DNA from: Verpa conica
Taxonomy: Eukaryota > Ascomycota > Pezizomycetes > Pezizales > Morchellaceae
Assembly (NCBI GenBank): GCA_033030425.1
Contig: JAUFSD010000020.1
Span: 248,001-312,000 of the forward strand
Direction of reading: 5' to 3'
Length of the DNA: 64,000 nt
Shown: positions 1 to 11,021 of the stretch, one piece after another
Numbering within the stretch: the first letter of the stretch is position 1
Layout: each line of letters begins with the position of its first letter
Notes under the pieces: generated by a model
The model's input: the letters and a program-made list of their open reading frames with translations, nothing else
What the model was told of the DNA's origin: nothing
The model's database searches: none
Program-made: the position numbers and the translations under genes

Positions 1-698
1 TGCACGAATTTCTGAAGGCGCACTAGCTTGGTAATAAAATAACTACCGACTGAATGAGGAATTGTACCAACGAGAATGTTTTCAACCTATATCTTACCCA
101 CCCAGGCAAATTTGTATGGAGGGGTACCTGGTTGGGTCGGTATATACACACCCGGCGTATTCGAGGAGACTACTAGAGAAACTCGGGGCGGGTGCATCAA
201 GGATAAGACTTCCGGGGTACACTCTCCCTAGTTGGATGTCGTATTTGGCTACTATAAGCTCTAAGCGTGGTCACTGATGATTCTGTGTTTCCTAACACAA
301 ACTGACGGAACAAACGAGATGATGATATTGCTAACTAGTCAACGAGGTCTAAAAGCTACTTATGAGTTAGTACATCTAGCACCATTGCTAGCCTGACCAC
401 TAGCGCCAGCAACAGATTACCTGAGAGTAATATCCGAGATAGTACCGTTATATTGGCCTAGTTACCTGACTTCAAATGGAAGGGTATAAGTAGGTGGTCC
501 CCCATCCGTGGAGGAGGGCAGTTCACTCTCTTCCTTCACCACCAGCGACCGAGCAAAGCAAGAAGCAAAAAATCCACTGCCTCTCAATCACAGCCTAGCG
601 TTTTTAGTCTAGCCACACTCGAGCCAATTAGCCACACAGCGATATACCAGCAATTTTAGTAGCAAACCTTCCTACTAAAAACCCTCACGATCCGCGTT
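1..698. other. Intergenic, 5' flank
   Basis: I see no supportable gene here. The one longer frame (62-277 +) would need a TTG start, which is not credible in a eukaryote. The last 150 bases before 699 are C- and A-rich with few G, as fungal 5' leaders often are. Confidence 0.5.
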
Positions 699-1085
699 AT
701 GATGACCTCTGTTACAATCGACAAGTTCCACAAGGTCGGCGTCTACGACCCACACGATGACAATGGCGCAATTATGCAAGTCCTCTTCCTACAGGGGAAG
801 GCCAAGATCCTCTTCGATGCGTACAAAGCCCTTCTCGAAATTGAAGGCACTGAACATTGTTTTCATACGGTCGATAGACCTGACGGTACATGTGTGCTTC
901 TGAGAGCGTACCCGCCAACCATGTTCAGATACATGTGTCCGTATAAGAATACGACTAACGTCGTTCGTATTCCTACATGTACCTGTCATGAAAAGATCCA
1001 GACGGGGCTAGAGGAGGAATACGCGGGAGAAAAGGAAGCGGTATCGGATGCTACCAGCAGTGTGGATCGCCATGGAAATAATTGA
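699..1085 (+). CDS. Small hypothetical protein, 128 aa
   Basis: The frame opens with two adjacent ATGs (699 and 702) after a C/A-rich leader and reads 128 codons. I do not recognise the product. It is soluble, with no signal peptide or membrane segment, and has a cysteine cluster (MCPY and CTCHE) at about residues 83-100 that could suggest metal binding but fits no motif I know. No clear intron was found. The opposite strand of the 3' end also carries an open frame (1051-1260), so part of this call may be a shadow. The hairpin element at 1341 lies 255 bases downstream and may mark the edge of a truncated gene. Confidence 0.4.
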   Translation: MMTSVTIDKFHKVGVYDPHDDNGAIMQVLFLQGKAKILFDAYKALLEIEGTEHCFHTVDRPDGTCVLLRAYPPTMFRYMCPYKNTTNVVRIPTCTCHEKIQTGLEEEYAGEKEAVSDATSSVDRHGNN

Positions 1086-1340
1086 CCTCGCTGTCAGAAA
1101 CGCCCTCACTGATGATTGGGTTGGACTTAATGATTTTACCGTCAAGCTCCTGGCTTTCGCCAAGCATATCCGAAGCCCCAACCCCAGCAATCCACGTCAA
1201 TAATTCAATTCGGAAGATATCGAAACACTCAGAAAGTCCATAGACGATGGTTGCGAACATCTTGGTCCTGGATTTTCCACCTTCGAGCCACCAGACCTTG
1301 TAACGCCCAGTGCCTTTTGTGACCCTTACCTGCGTCCCAC
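1051..1340 (-). other. Possible decayed exon on the minus strand
   Basis: The minus strand reads openly from about 1340 down to a stop at 1051. Much of it has protein-like composition, for example FATIVYGLSECFDIFRIELL near 1200-1260. The only in-frame ATG (1260) is internal, so this would be an exon or a fragment. The open stretch ends at the boundary of the 1341 hairpin element, which would fit truncation by that insertion. Function unknown; it may be chance. Confidence 0.22.
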
Positions 1341-1547
1341 CAGAGGTTGACGTGGGCCGTTCTATTTAATAGTATGGGCCATCCCAACACCCATTTAGAT
1401 GGCCTGCGCCTCTTCTTCCAATGTAATCTATTGCCTGACCTTCTCCGGGCCAGGCGATAGATTGCTTAGGAAAAACAGGCCCAGACCATCTAAATGGGTG
1501 TTGGGATGGCCCATACTATTAAATGGACCGGCCCAAGTTAACCTCTG
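1341..1547. mobile_element. 207-bp hairpin MITE-like element
   Basis: Two 62-bp arms, 1341-1402 and 1486-1547, are near-perfect inverted copies of each other, and the loop between them also pairs partly (aatctattgcctgacc against ggccaggcgatagatt). The ends read CAGAGGTTGAC...GTTAACCTCTG, resembling hAT-type termini. I could not find an 8-bp flanking duplication (cgtcccac on the left, catttgac on the right), so the superfamily is unproven. It has no coding capacity. Confidence 0.7.
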
Positions 1548-2971
1548 CATTTGACAGCCTTTCGGGGGAGTCTCCATGTATTCCGCCTTGCCGGAACTAC
1601 GGGTGAGATAAACCTCAGCGCAATAAGAGAATCGGAGAAACGGTTTTTTTCAACTGGTTGAAGAATGTAGAGTAATTACTGGTAAAGGAGGGTGGGGCTT
1701 ATGGTTGGATTGGAGCGAACTATCTGCGCGGGAACCTTCACCTTGGTCGGTCCTAAGTCATACTATACCGCCGGATATGTGGAGATGGGTGCAGAAAATA
1801 TTCAATCCTACCTGGGAAGAAAAATCAAAATACGGTGGAATGCTGTAGAGGGATGTTTTTGGCCGATGATTCTTCACATCCACAGTGGATGATGCCTAGT
1901 GAATGTTTATATATAGTATTAATTATTTGTTCAACCGTGATTGTTGTATTGAAAATATATTAAATATTTCTAAGTTTACTTAGCATTCACAAGCTCAGCT
2001 CCCTTCTTGTACTTTGTACTACGCTAAAGAGACATTTTATCTTGAATCGTATGGTATCATCTAGAGATAACAAGATTCGTCGTATACCCTTCATGGTCTT
2101 GTAATTAGTTGATATCTTATTTGCGCTTATATTACTCTTGCCTTGTTGACTCACTTCAGTAGTGGCTGCTTTTGTTTGTATAGAAACCTACCAGCTACAT
2201 TCCGGAGGTTAGGATATTAGCTGTTATAATCTTTTGTATCGCGGTTGAATACTCAGAGAACTGGGATTGCTTGGTTATTACACGTTCGGTGGGGAATATG
2301 GGGGTCTATTCCGCGAAAAAAACCACTATGTCGGAGTATGAAACCCTAACCCTGACACCACTTCTGATTGTAGTTAGATATTGGTGGTACTTGTGATTAT
2401 TATAGGTTGCGTGCAGTCTCCGTATTAATTATTTCTTATTTTTGGCTAGAATTTAGAGCGAATCATCATACAGCAGCTGGGCCTGTAGAGGGACGTATTG
2501 AAGAGACGGAGACTCAATACCACCTAACCCTAACAGTTCCCGGTGTAATCCTGGTCACGTGCACGCCGACCAACCACAATTTGCATATAACCCTTAAGAA
2601 AAGTGGCCCCCTGAGATACTTCGCGAATAGAGATCATTCCGCTGCATGATTGGAAAAGCCGCGTTCATTCCTAAAATTCTCGTATGTAGTTACAGGACAA
2701 TGCCTTTGTTGATAGCGCACGTGAGAGAGCGACGGTTGACGTGTACAACGCCAAGACAATTTGGACACGTTAAGTGCGAAGCCAGGGGAGATAGTATATT
2801 AAAATACCACAATCAGTATAGATTATTTACTTCTTTAGCAACTACACACTAACAAGTCTGGCCCAAGTTACAGCTTCTACCCTTCATTGCCCTTATTCAA
2901 AAAACCTTATTGATTAACATATAAATAATTCAGTACCGAGATCATATTATCTACCCGCCACAAATAAAGCA
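1548..2971. other. Intergenic, no gene seen
   Basis: This AT-rich stretch has only short frames (1692-1892, 2407-2649, 2646-2852) with no family resemblance. Two short telomere-like strings, accctaaccc near 2343 and cctaaccctaac near 2524, are present but too short to be a telomere relic. The last part precedes the NLR start at 2972. Confidence 0.5.
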
Positions 2972-3546
2972 ATGGTTGAACCCATCTCCATGGCTGTCGG
3001 TACAGCAATGGGCTTAGCCGGCCTATAAAGTGTATGCTTGCAGGCGATGGACCAGTTTGAGGACGGCAAAAATTTCGAGTAGGATTCGCAAAAGCTGTTT
3101 TCCCTATCTCAAACGGAGAAATTCCTATTCAAGAAGTGGGGCGAAAAGGTTGGAGTTCAAGTCGAAGATGAGTCAAAACGGCATCACTACTTGAGGGATA
3201 GTGCAGACGAATATCCCGTCGTTCGCAATATACTCCAGCATCTCTCTATTATATGGAGTGACTACGAGACCTTATCACACAAATACGGCATTGATGCTTA
3301 TACACCGAACATAGTGGGAAGCCTGGAACTGTGGGTGAATCGGGTAGCGGCCAGCACAAGACATCCCTCCGGCGTAGGTTCATCTGGGCATCGAAGGATA
3401 AGAAGTTTGGACGCCTTCTGGGTGATGCTGGGGTATCCATCCAGAAGCTGTATAACGTTGTTCCGGTAGGTGACGGGGACGAGAGTTTGAAGGATCTAGC
3501 ATCCTATCTGAAACGTATAACACCTCTTCTGTCGAGTAGGGACTAG
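2972..3546 (+). pseudogene. HeLo-domain part of the NLR
   Basis: Codons from 2972 to about 3340 and then the next frame to 3546 encode an N-terminal HeLo-type domain of about 190 residues. The start resembles that of HeLo proteins (short acidic Met-Glu-Pro start, hydrophobic helix with GLAGL), and the end carries the family-typical block KTSLRRRFIWASKDKKFGRL followed by LYNVVPVG. Two in-frame stops (3026, 3080) and one frameshift (near 3340) prevent translation. The residues flanking each stop align with the domain, so these are point lesions and not domain borders. By family knowledge, the HeLo domain is the effector triggered by the NACHT switch. Confidence 0.75.
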
Positions 3547-3659
3547 CCAGGCTAACTGATTATAGATGAAGGGAAAGAGCAGCTAGACTTCCGTAGTGAT
3601 GTGAGAGCACATTTTGACGGTGAGGGTATCCCGTATACTCTAAATGAGGTACACAAGAC

Positions 3660-5019
3660 TCATATATTTTAGATATACATCGAAAAGAATATTTTGATTG
3701 GATTGGTGCTATTTCGACTGATAACGAATACGATGAAGCAAAAGCTGAAAGACACCCAGGCACATGCACCGGGTTCCAGTCGAATAGCCAGTTTCTAGAC
3801 TGGTTTGGACCCCCGTATTCATTGCATTCGTCTCGTGTTCTCTGGCTTTACGGGGGCCCTGGAATAGGTAAAACATTTCTGTCTGCGAGTATTGTTGAGT
3901 ACATCAAAGAGTACTCTGCTCGACCAACGGCATCATTCTTTTGTACGCATGAGGATTCTCGAAAGAGTCATACTGGGTCAATCCTTCACTCGTGGATCGT
4001 CCAGTTAGCTGCGCAACATAATAAAGCTCTAGAGGTGATTAAAAGATTTAAGCCTCACGGCCCTGGAGAGGCTGTACCCTCTAAGTTGTGGGATATCCTT
4101 TCTGGAATTCTTGTCGTAGTTGGGTCCTGTCATTTACTGGTTGATGGATTTGATGAATGTCCTGACTATGACCCTGCGTCACGAGCGCGTCAGGAAGGAG
4201 CTAGAGAACTATTCCTAGAGAGGCTTTTGCGTTCAACCGAATCAACAGGGGCCAAAATTATAATCGTGAGCCGGGACTTAGCAGCTATCAGGTCAGCCTT
4301 TAAAACCGCCCCCGCGCGGCGGGTTTCAAAACATGCCATATCCATGGCAGATACCGCCCACGATATCACATTGGTTTCACGAACGATTGCGGAATCTAAG
4401 ATTAAGGACCCTGCTCAGAAAGATAACGTTGCCGATCAACTTGCGACCGGTTGCCATGGCATGTTCCTGTGGCTTCAGCTTGGGGGCGAGCGGCTTCGCC
4501 GTGGAAATGCTACCTGGTCATCTAGAGCGTACCCTAAATTCAATGCCATCTGGCTTGGATCAGGCATACAGACGAAATCTCGAAGAAATTATGCAGAAGG
4601 AAGAATATTATCGTGACCGAGCGAAGGTTATCTTGCGGTGGATTCTTTTCGTATTACGACCACTCTCTGTTGTTGAACTTCTTCAAGCCCTTGAAATTGA
4701 ACTCGGTTCGTTCCAGAGTGACAGTTCTCATGTCATTGATGATGATGTGATTGAGGCGGAAATTTTGGGGTCATGTGGCTCGCTTGTAGAGGTCCGGAAG
4801 GATGGTAGCTCAAACTCTGCTGAAGATCGAACCGTTCATTTCATCCACTTCTCTGTGAAAGAGTTCCTTCTCGGTGCGCAGAATCAGTGCGACTCTCACC
4901 TCCGGCCACTATTTTTTCCAAATGCTGGGAACGAGCACGGCATGCTTCATACAACGTGTCTTTCGACTCTATTTTTAACCCCAAAGAAGTCATTAGGCAT
5001 GGCCGAGTCGTTGTTATAG
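3660..5019 (+). pseudogene. NACHT NTPase and winged-helix part of the NLR
   Basis: The coding frame re-opens near 3660 (…EYFDWIGAISTDNEYDEAKAE) and runs through the GTG-type linker, Walker A, Walker B (VDGFDE) and the sensor strand KIIIVSRDLA (about 4252-4280). At the five-G run 4482-4486 the frame moves by one base. The second frame then carries the STAND helical region (SGLDQAYRRNLEEIM), the winged-helix block VILRWILFVLRPLSVVEL and the conserved HFIHFSVKEFLLG segment near 4850. NACHT domains bind ATP/dNTP and oligomerise. The amber codon 5017-5019 interrupts an otherwise continuous frame into the ankyrin region. Confidence 0.85.
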
Positions 5020-5148
5020 TATTGCTCAGATCATTGGGCTAATCAGTTCGACCAGTCTACTGGAGAAAGCAGGTCTAAGTGTATCAGTGCGCAGAAAAGA
5101 CTCTTTGTTCCGAGGCCAGCCTTCCAGACGTTTGTTGCTAGGACGCCA

Positions 5149-6459
5149 ATGAACGGTAGGTTAGGCATGACAGCGAGGGAGAGTGGCCTCTGTAAAATGC
5201 TCACGACACTTGAGTCTGCCTGTCTCCATGGACTGTATGATACTTGTAAGGAGCTGTCAGAAAACTGCAAGGTAGCTCCCCAAGGGGCCTTATCCATCGT
5301 AGCGTTATGTGGCAAAGAAGCTATCTTTCAGCTGCTACTTGATAGGGGAGATTTAGACGTGAACCTCAGCGGACACAAGGACGATCTGGAACTCACCCCA
5401 CTTCGCATTGCATCACGCGATGGCCACCAGGCAGTTGTTCGACTACTGCTTGAAAGAGATGAAATTTGTGTAAACCAATCCGACTCACTACCCATAGCAT
5501 TGTCGGAAGGGCATGTGGCGGTGGTTCAGAACCTGTTGGCTAGGAAGGAGATAGACGTGAACAGGCAATCGGAGGGTACCGGGGAGACAGCAATATATGC
5601 AGCAGTCAGTTGTGGACACGTCGAGGTAGTTAGGTTGCTGCTTGGTCGGAGAGATTTGAATGTTAACTTGCAATCGGAGGGGCAAACGGCGCTACATGGA
5701 GCGGCCCGACAAAAACGGAGCAATACAGAACTGGTATCTATATTACTCGAGAGGCAGGAAATTGATGTTAATGCGTTAGATGGCTGGGAAAGGACACCAC
5801 TTGACAGAGCTATGAAGGGATTATGTCTTGGTCCGCCAGCTAGAAGTAGCGACCACCTCTTGCGTCAGAGGGGCGGGAAGACTAGTATTGAACTCAGGGC
5901 CGAACAACGAGTGGACAAGCTCAAGGCCAACGTACCACAACGACACACTGACATAAACCCCACCACCTCCGGCCCCGAAAAGTTGCCTATAGCGCCACCA
6001 CCCCGGGCTCAAAACATGCTGGACCATGCTGTCTACGATATCCTCGCACCACTTCGCAATTGCAGTCCCTCAACCAAAACAGACCATTCTGCTGACATTG
6101 GCCCTATCAATTTAATTGTAGCTGCCTCGCCAGATAATGTCACCGAGGAACATGTATCAGCACTTTCACCTGGATCGCAAAGTACACCCGAGGTTGTCAC
6201 ATACGATATACACGAATCCCTTCCTAATTGTGTCCACCTAACAGAACCCGATTGTTCCGCTGATATTAGCCCTGCCGAAAGCAACGTGCCTACCTCATCA
6301 GCTAATGTCCCTGAGAGACATAATTCAGTACCTTCACGGGACGCCCGTTACTGGAATACGATCACCAAGAGACATTACCGTCAGTATCATGTCATGACAT
6401 TTTTGTTCTTGTTTATCATCTCTCTATATTTCCTACTCTTCTCATATGGCTTTAACTAA
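5149..6459 (+). CDS. Ankyrin-repeat and membrane-anchor part of the NLR
   Basis: This 436-codon open part is the C-terminus of the NLR and not an independent gene: the same frame is open upstream back to the TAG at 5017. About six ankyrin repeats occupy residues 40-230, with typical VVRLLLERDEICVN and VEVVRLLLGRRDLNVN helices. The next 180 residues are Ser/Thr/Pro-rich and contain two to three diverged copies of a roughly 45-residue unit (YDILAPLRNC... and YDIHESLPNC..., each followed by SADI). The last 30 residues are basic (KRHYRQYH) and then strongly hydrophobic (MTFLFLFIISLYFLLF), which predicts a tail anchor. Ankyrin repeats in fungal NLRs are thought to sense ligands; a tail anchor there is unusual. 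Confidence 0.75.
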   Translation: MNGRLGMTARESGLCKMLTTLESACLHGLYDTCKELSENCKVAPQGALSIVALCGKEAIFQLLLDRGDLDVNLSGHKDDLELTPLRIASRDGHQAVVRLLLERDEICVNQSDSLPIALSEGHVAVVQNLLARKEIDVNRQSEGTGETAIYAAVSCGHVEVVRLLLGRRDLNVNLQSEGQTALHGAARQKRSNTELVSILLERQEIDVNALDGWERTPLDRAMKGLCLGPPARSSDHLLRQRGGKTSIELRAEQRVDKLKANVPQRHTDINPTTSGPEKLPIAPPPRAQNMLDHAVYDILAPLRNCSPSTKTDHSADIGPINLIVAASPDNVTEEHVSALSPGSQSTPEVVTYDIHESLPNCVHLTEPDCSADISPAESNVPTSSANVPERHNSVPSRDARYWNTITKRHYRQYHVMTFLFLFIISLYFLLFSYGFN

Positions 6460-8544
6460 GAGGTTGGTGTATACTATATCATTTACTGTGTTTTCAATAT
6501 CATTATATAATAAGCCGTTGTCATATACCCAGATAGTAGGTAGAATGTGATAAATAGGCACTAAACAAGTAGCAGGAATAGAAAAGGGTGGGGTGAGAGT
6601 AACTAATGTGAACTGATGAAGAACAAAATGAGTGCTGGCAGCCTGCTTATACGCTGACATATCTTTATACTATACACCTATTTCCACACAGGAGGTATCA
6701 TCCGCGCCGCGATACGACTCCTCCGTTAATAACACTACCTTTGTGTAAAGTCACTTTATTTTATCCGTGTGAGACTTGATCTGACGGAATATAATTTAGA
6801 TTGTTCACGGTTGATAAACATCACAGCTACTGTGAGGTGTCGTGGAGTTTTTTGTAGCTCTGACATAGCGGTTTAGGTCCATACACGGTAAGGCATGGTA
6901 GTGTGGGTCATGTTCGTTAGTTTCAAGACTATGCGATCCGCAAGTATACTTATCCTACCTTTGCCCGGAGGTGAGTCTTTATCACGACAATAAAGTCAGG
7001 GGGTTGGCAGACTGCTCATTCCATTAGCCTTGCAGTCTTAGCGGATGCAGTTAGTTACTCATGAGATCTGGGTCTATCTATTACCGGGTCGTGGAGGTTC
7101 ATGGGGGTGATTGTAGAGTGTGGTTGACCGTTGGGCACACTGATGAAGGGCTCTAGGCAAGAAAGGACAAGCCTTGCCCATTTGAAATCTTTCTACTTTA
7201 CCGTCAGTGGTTATTTGATAGTGAGGTTTCTCTATGATGTATATAACTTTGTTGACCCAGAATTGCTTATAAAACTGCCGAATGACATCGCAAGAGCCAA
7301 TGTCTCTACACCGCCCGTCAGGGTAGGTTACCCTACCGACAAGGGGTTGTGGTGAAGAGTTGAGCTGAAACGTATAGGGAGTTGTAAAAGGCACAATATG
7401 TATATGTATGAATATCTTGACACGGGTAGCTATTATACCGGGATAAGATGCAATTTGGGATTCCAAATGTAATGCGTAGTGTATCGGCAAGTTCCCGGAG
7501 AAGTCGAGTTAAGGAACGAAATACACAATGACAGCGCTATTGGCCGGGAGACAAAACTAATAGCTGCTAGTATAATGATATGCGCGCGGAGTGTCGTACT
7601 GCTGTTCCTTCGCTTGTGTAGGTCGACCTACTAGATATCATAGCAGTTGATGTCGATGAGAGTTAAGTTTAGAGTAGCCGGGTCTGGGGGGTGTCGGCTA
7701 TACGTGTTTAGCTTAGCAGTTATTCAGTCGGCGAATATACTCAAGTTTCATTTATTTTAAGGTGAGCATTGATCATGAGAAAAGGTTATTTGAGCTTAGA
7801 CTACTGAAAACTTAAGACCAGCTAGTTATGAATGAGATCCAGAGGAATCAGAAATAGCTATCCATGAAGGTTGTATTGTTATGTCATTGAGAGCGAATGG
7901 GTGGTTGAGCGAATGGGTTGTTGGTACCTTGATGAACAATTTCTGGGTTGAACCGGATAAGAAATGTGACTCCGGGGTCATGTAGTTGAGTATCTGTAGC
8001 TGCAAGACGGTGATGCCTAACTATGCAGTACATAGGTTTATTGAATTGCCTCAAGACCTGCAAAATGGCGGTGTAGTTATTAATGCCCCTTCATTGTATT
8101 CAACTGTAGCCTACTCTCCAGGCAAGGGAATACGTCATGGCGAATTCAACCGAAAGAAATGAGAAGCGGAAAAGGGATACAAGAGTTATATGTATAGATT
8201 TATCAATCTTTATATATATTCAATCACAATAAAGTGTAATCTGAAAACCAGATTATCATGAACCGTTTCCTAAATGCTACACTTATGACTTCCATACGCG
8301 TAGCTAGATTGATACGATCACAGCTCCGACACCACGGCCCTCATTCGCACTGAAATACCGGGCTAGAGCAAGGCAAACCAAGGTACGACTGGGTCCAAGA
8401 TACCCATTTCAATCCGCTCACATCACTAACGTCAGGCAAAAAACTGTAAGAATACATCATTCATCTCCAATCTCCATCAATTACCGCACCAAGCTACTAA
8501 ATACAAATCCACACGACACCCAAACCCCTCACAACATCTTCAAA
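6460..8544. other. Intergenic, no gene seen
   Basis: Two kilobases of AT-rich sequence without a supportable gene. The minus frame 7074-7490 (138 codons) has no recognisable domain. A 12-base string acaccgcccgtc at about 7309, known from small-subunit rRNA, has no rRNA-like flanks. The last 60 bases before 8545 are C/A-rich and look like a fungal 5' leader. Confidence 0.5.
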
Positions 8545-8678
8545 ATGACACTAATTACCAAAGATATGGTTCTTGAGGATAACGACTCCCGGAGGGCCGC
8601 ATACAGAGTTCTCGATGCCCATGCAGATATGGTGAGGGGCCGGCGAGGGGGAAATGGAAACCGCTACCGGAATGCCAG

Positions 8679-8757
8679 GTACGTATCATCTAAAGTATAC
8701 CATATCGTCCATGATAACTAACTGTCTAAAATCGATCTTACGTCGAGAACCGGGCAG
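8679..8757 (+). other. Probable intron of the split host gene
   Basis: The donor GTACGT follows GCCAG. The branch-like string actaac lies at about 8718 and the acceptor GGGCAG ends at 8757, giving 79 bases. Removal joins the ATG-containing frame to the frame that runs into the insertion point. The branch-to-acceptor distance of about 35 is long for a fungal intron, so the acceptor is less certain than the donor. Confidence 0.5.
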
Positions 8758-9095
8758 TATTGTTAGTGTCATAATAACTCTGGGACGCTCACCATCTACA
8801 ATTAACGATAGGATTGGCCCCTTGCATGGTCTTTTCGGATGGATCAAGTGAGTGTTTGCCACTAGTACAACTCTTGGGGGAGCGGTTATCTTGTTGATAA
8901 TTGTGACCATCGGAATGAGTTATGGCATTTTTAAGCAGTATGATTGCCTTCACTTGTGGGAAAAGTCAGACTTTTACATCACGGCAAAGATTACAGTAGG
9001 GCTTGGCGACGGGACTGAAGCCGCATTTTTGGTCATACTCGACCATTTGAAAGCCCACAGGATGCTTCTGGGCGGAACTGGGTTAATGTCCTCGG

Positions 9096-9236
9096 TGTAG
9101 AGAGTAGTGTCAGGAGCCTAGCGAGACCACGCTAGTGTACAAGTAACGTGTCATAATCCTCAGATAAGAGGGGGCTTGAGACTACGGTCCAACCCTCTCA
9201 ACCTTAATAAGAATATCAATGAATAACCTTCCTACA
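9096..9236 (+). repeat. 5' LTR of the chromovirus
   Basis: 141 bp, TGTAGAG...CCTACA, identical base for base to 15313-15453. It is short for a Gypsy LTR. It contains the polymerase II promoter and RNA start by family logic; I see no clear TATA box. Confidence 0.95.
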
Positions 9237-9237
9237 T

Positions 9238-9248
9238 TGGTAGCAACA
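9238..9248 (+). promoter_or_regulatory. Primer-binding site, initiator-tRNA-Met-like
   Basis: TGGTAGCAACA starts one base after the 5' LTR. Its first seven bases equal the TGGTAGC start of the initiator-Met tRNA primer site used by yeast Ty elements. The match weakens after that, so the primer identity is tentative. Confidence 0.5.
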
Positions 9249-9348
9249 CAATTGTAACGATCGAAAAGACCTAGCATCCTCAAGAAGACTCTATCTCACA
9301 AAATACCTATCATTCCCAAATAGACCCCCCCCTTTTCTTCCATCCATC

Positions 9349-11005
9349 ATGTCATCCGCACCACCCTCAATACGCGAGATCCCAGAAATTGATACGAGCA
9401 TTGATTATACCACCCCATACGATAAGAGATCAGAGGAATTTGTCGACAAACGATCAGCAATCATCGATAGAGGAGTAGCCAATCCTGAAGATGAAAACAC
9501 AATAGCCCTGGTCGATGCACTGAAGGACTGTGCAGGAGAAATGCAACATCGTTTGAAGCACAAAATCAGCAAGCAAAATGAGGAAATCAGAAGGCTTCAG
9601 CAGCTTGGAAATGGGGAGGTTATCAGACTCTCAGAAGAGAGGGTAAATGAGATGAAAAAGGAAGGGTTGGAGATGAAAGAACAGGCGGAAAGAGAAATAG
9701 AAAAGTTAAAAAATGACGTCATGGTAGCGAGACGAGAGTTAGAGGATGAAAAAAAGGCAGGAATGATGATGCGAGCACAGATAGCATGTGCCGCAGAAAG
9801 AGAAGAGACAATCAACAGATTGAAAGAAGAAGCAGTTGCGAACAGAGCCTCAATCGAGAGCCTGAAGTTTGCATTGCAGATAACAGGAGGGGGATCAGAA
9901 GGATCAACCAGACCGCCGAGAGTAGGAATGTTCACCCTCAAACCAGGGAGCCTAGCACCATACCACGGAGAAAAAATTGCAGAAAAAGCTTATTCCTGGA
10001 TCAAAGCAGCGGAGAGAGTTTTCACGGGACGTGCAATCGAGACAATGACAACAGATAGTACCGAAAGATGGGGAACCTACGCAATATCATATCTCAAAGG
10101 CTCGGCTTTCGAGTGGGCTCAGCTACGGTGGCCATTGAGAAGTCAGGAACCACCAGAGAGGAGGGAAGGCCCAAAGAAGATTACCTATGAGGTAGATTGG
10201 GAAGAATTTAAGCGAGAATTCATACAGCAGCACGTACCATCGGACGCAATTGCAGTACTGCAAAAAAGATTCCAAGAATTGGGAGTCACGGGAACCATCA
10301 GAGAGTTCAATGAGAACTTCCGACTACTCCGCATGAGACTAAGGATAGCAACGAATGAGCTTCGCGATCGAATCCGTCCCGATAGGAACAGAAAACTCCC
10401 AAGAAGTCAACAGAACCATGAGGGCAAAAGCTGAAGCACCGTTGGTAACCACCTATGGGTTAAAACTCCAAAAAGCAGGGGAAGTGGAGTACAAAAAAGG
10501 CAATCCAAACGGACCGATGTCAAAAGTCTTTTTGGAATACTCAAAGATGATAATCGAAAACGGACGGAAAACACCAGCATACCTACCCACACTGGAAGAT
10601 GTAATGATCTATATGGAAACCATGGACAACATTATCAATCACAGAAATATGGCCAGTGGAGGAGTAACGACGACCATGTTTAGCCAAAGTAACAACCCTG
10701 TGGTAAGCACAGTGCCAACGACAACAGGCCAGGACGATGTAATGGACTGGGAAGCGTCAAAGCTGGAAGCCCAGAATGCCCAGCTTTTCGCAATGTTTGA
10801 AAAAGCATTGTCGAAGGTGACGGACAATAGGCCTCGTTGCTTTTGTTGTAAGAAATCAGGCCACATGGAGAAGGACTGTTGGAAGAAAAATGGGTTGCCA
10901 GATTGGTTGAAGGAAAAGAAGAAGAAGGAATCGGCGGGAGGAAGTAAAAAGAATGTGGCGGCAAGAACTACTGAAGTGGTAGTGGAGGAGGAGCCAAAAA
11001 ATTAA
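9349..11005 (+). CDS. gag: Gag polyprotein, frameshifted
   Basis: The ATG at 9349 lies 113 bases after the 5' LTR. Residues 70-165 are rich in Glu/Lys/Arg and predict a long coiled coil. A retrotransposon gag (capsid-like) domain follows, with the family-typical FNENFRLLRMRL near residue 325. The frame then moves by one base somewhere within 10355-10434, where two frames overlap. The second part (to 11005) contains a CCHC zinc knuckle of the form CX2CX4HX4C at about 10838-10879, which binds RNA during packaging, and a Lys-rich tail. The stop at 11003-11005 is followed by protease in the next frame, so either a +1 frameshift or decay links gag to pol. Confidence 0.85.
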
Positions 11006-11021
11006 GAGGGGCTGGGAAGGC

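Larger units (their letters stand above)
2972..6459 (+). pseudogene. HeLo-NACHT-ankyrin NLR, broken
   Basis: This is a fungal NOD-like receptor relic of about 1,100 codons. From the ATG at 2972 the frame gives a HeLo-type domain (MVEPISMAVGTAMGLAGL, then a KWGEKVGV block near 3138). HeLo domains are known as membrane-permeabilising cell-death effectors. The linker HPGTCTGFQSNSQFLDW (about 3753-3800) precedes Walker A GGPGIGKT (about 3852) and Walker B LLVDGFDEC (about 4134-4163). A winged-helix region, ankyrin repeats and a C-terminal hydrophobic anchor follow. Visible lesions are TAA at 3026, TAG at 3080, a frame change near 3330-3350, a disrupted or intronic stretch at 3547-3660, a frame change at a G run (4482-4486) and TAG at 5017. 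The three stops fit CAR-to-TAR changes. Some breaks could be introns, but the three isolated stops could not all be. Confidence 0.85.

Noticed and set aside
62..277. 71-codon open frame
   Set aside because: Needs a TTG start and has no domain or context support.
2342..2535. Telomere-like ccctaaccc strings (also near 37037)
   Set aside because: Only one to two repeat units each, separated and not tandem; expected by chance in 64 kb of this composition.
7300..7325. 12-base match to a small-subunit rRNA signature (acaccgcccgtc)
   Set aside because: The flanks do not resemble an rRNA 3' end and no other rRNA segment is present.
7074..7490. 138-codon minus-strand frame
   Set aside because: No recognisable domain, overlapping open frame on the other strand, no leader; treated as chance.
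9597..9941. Minus-strand frames inside gag and pol (also 10407-11338, 12546-12803, 13497-13763)
   Set aside because: Shadows of a strongly purine-rich coding strand, giving long Ser/Leu/Phe-rich frames in antisense.
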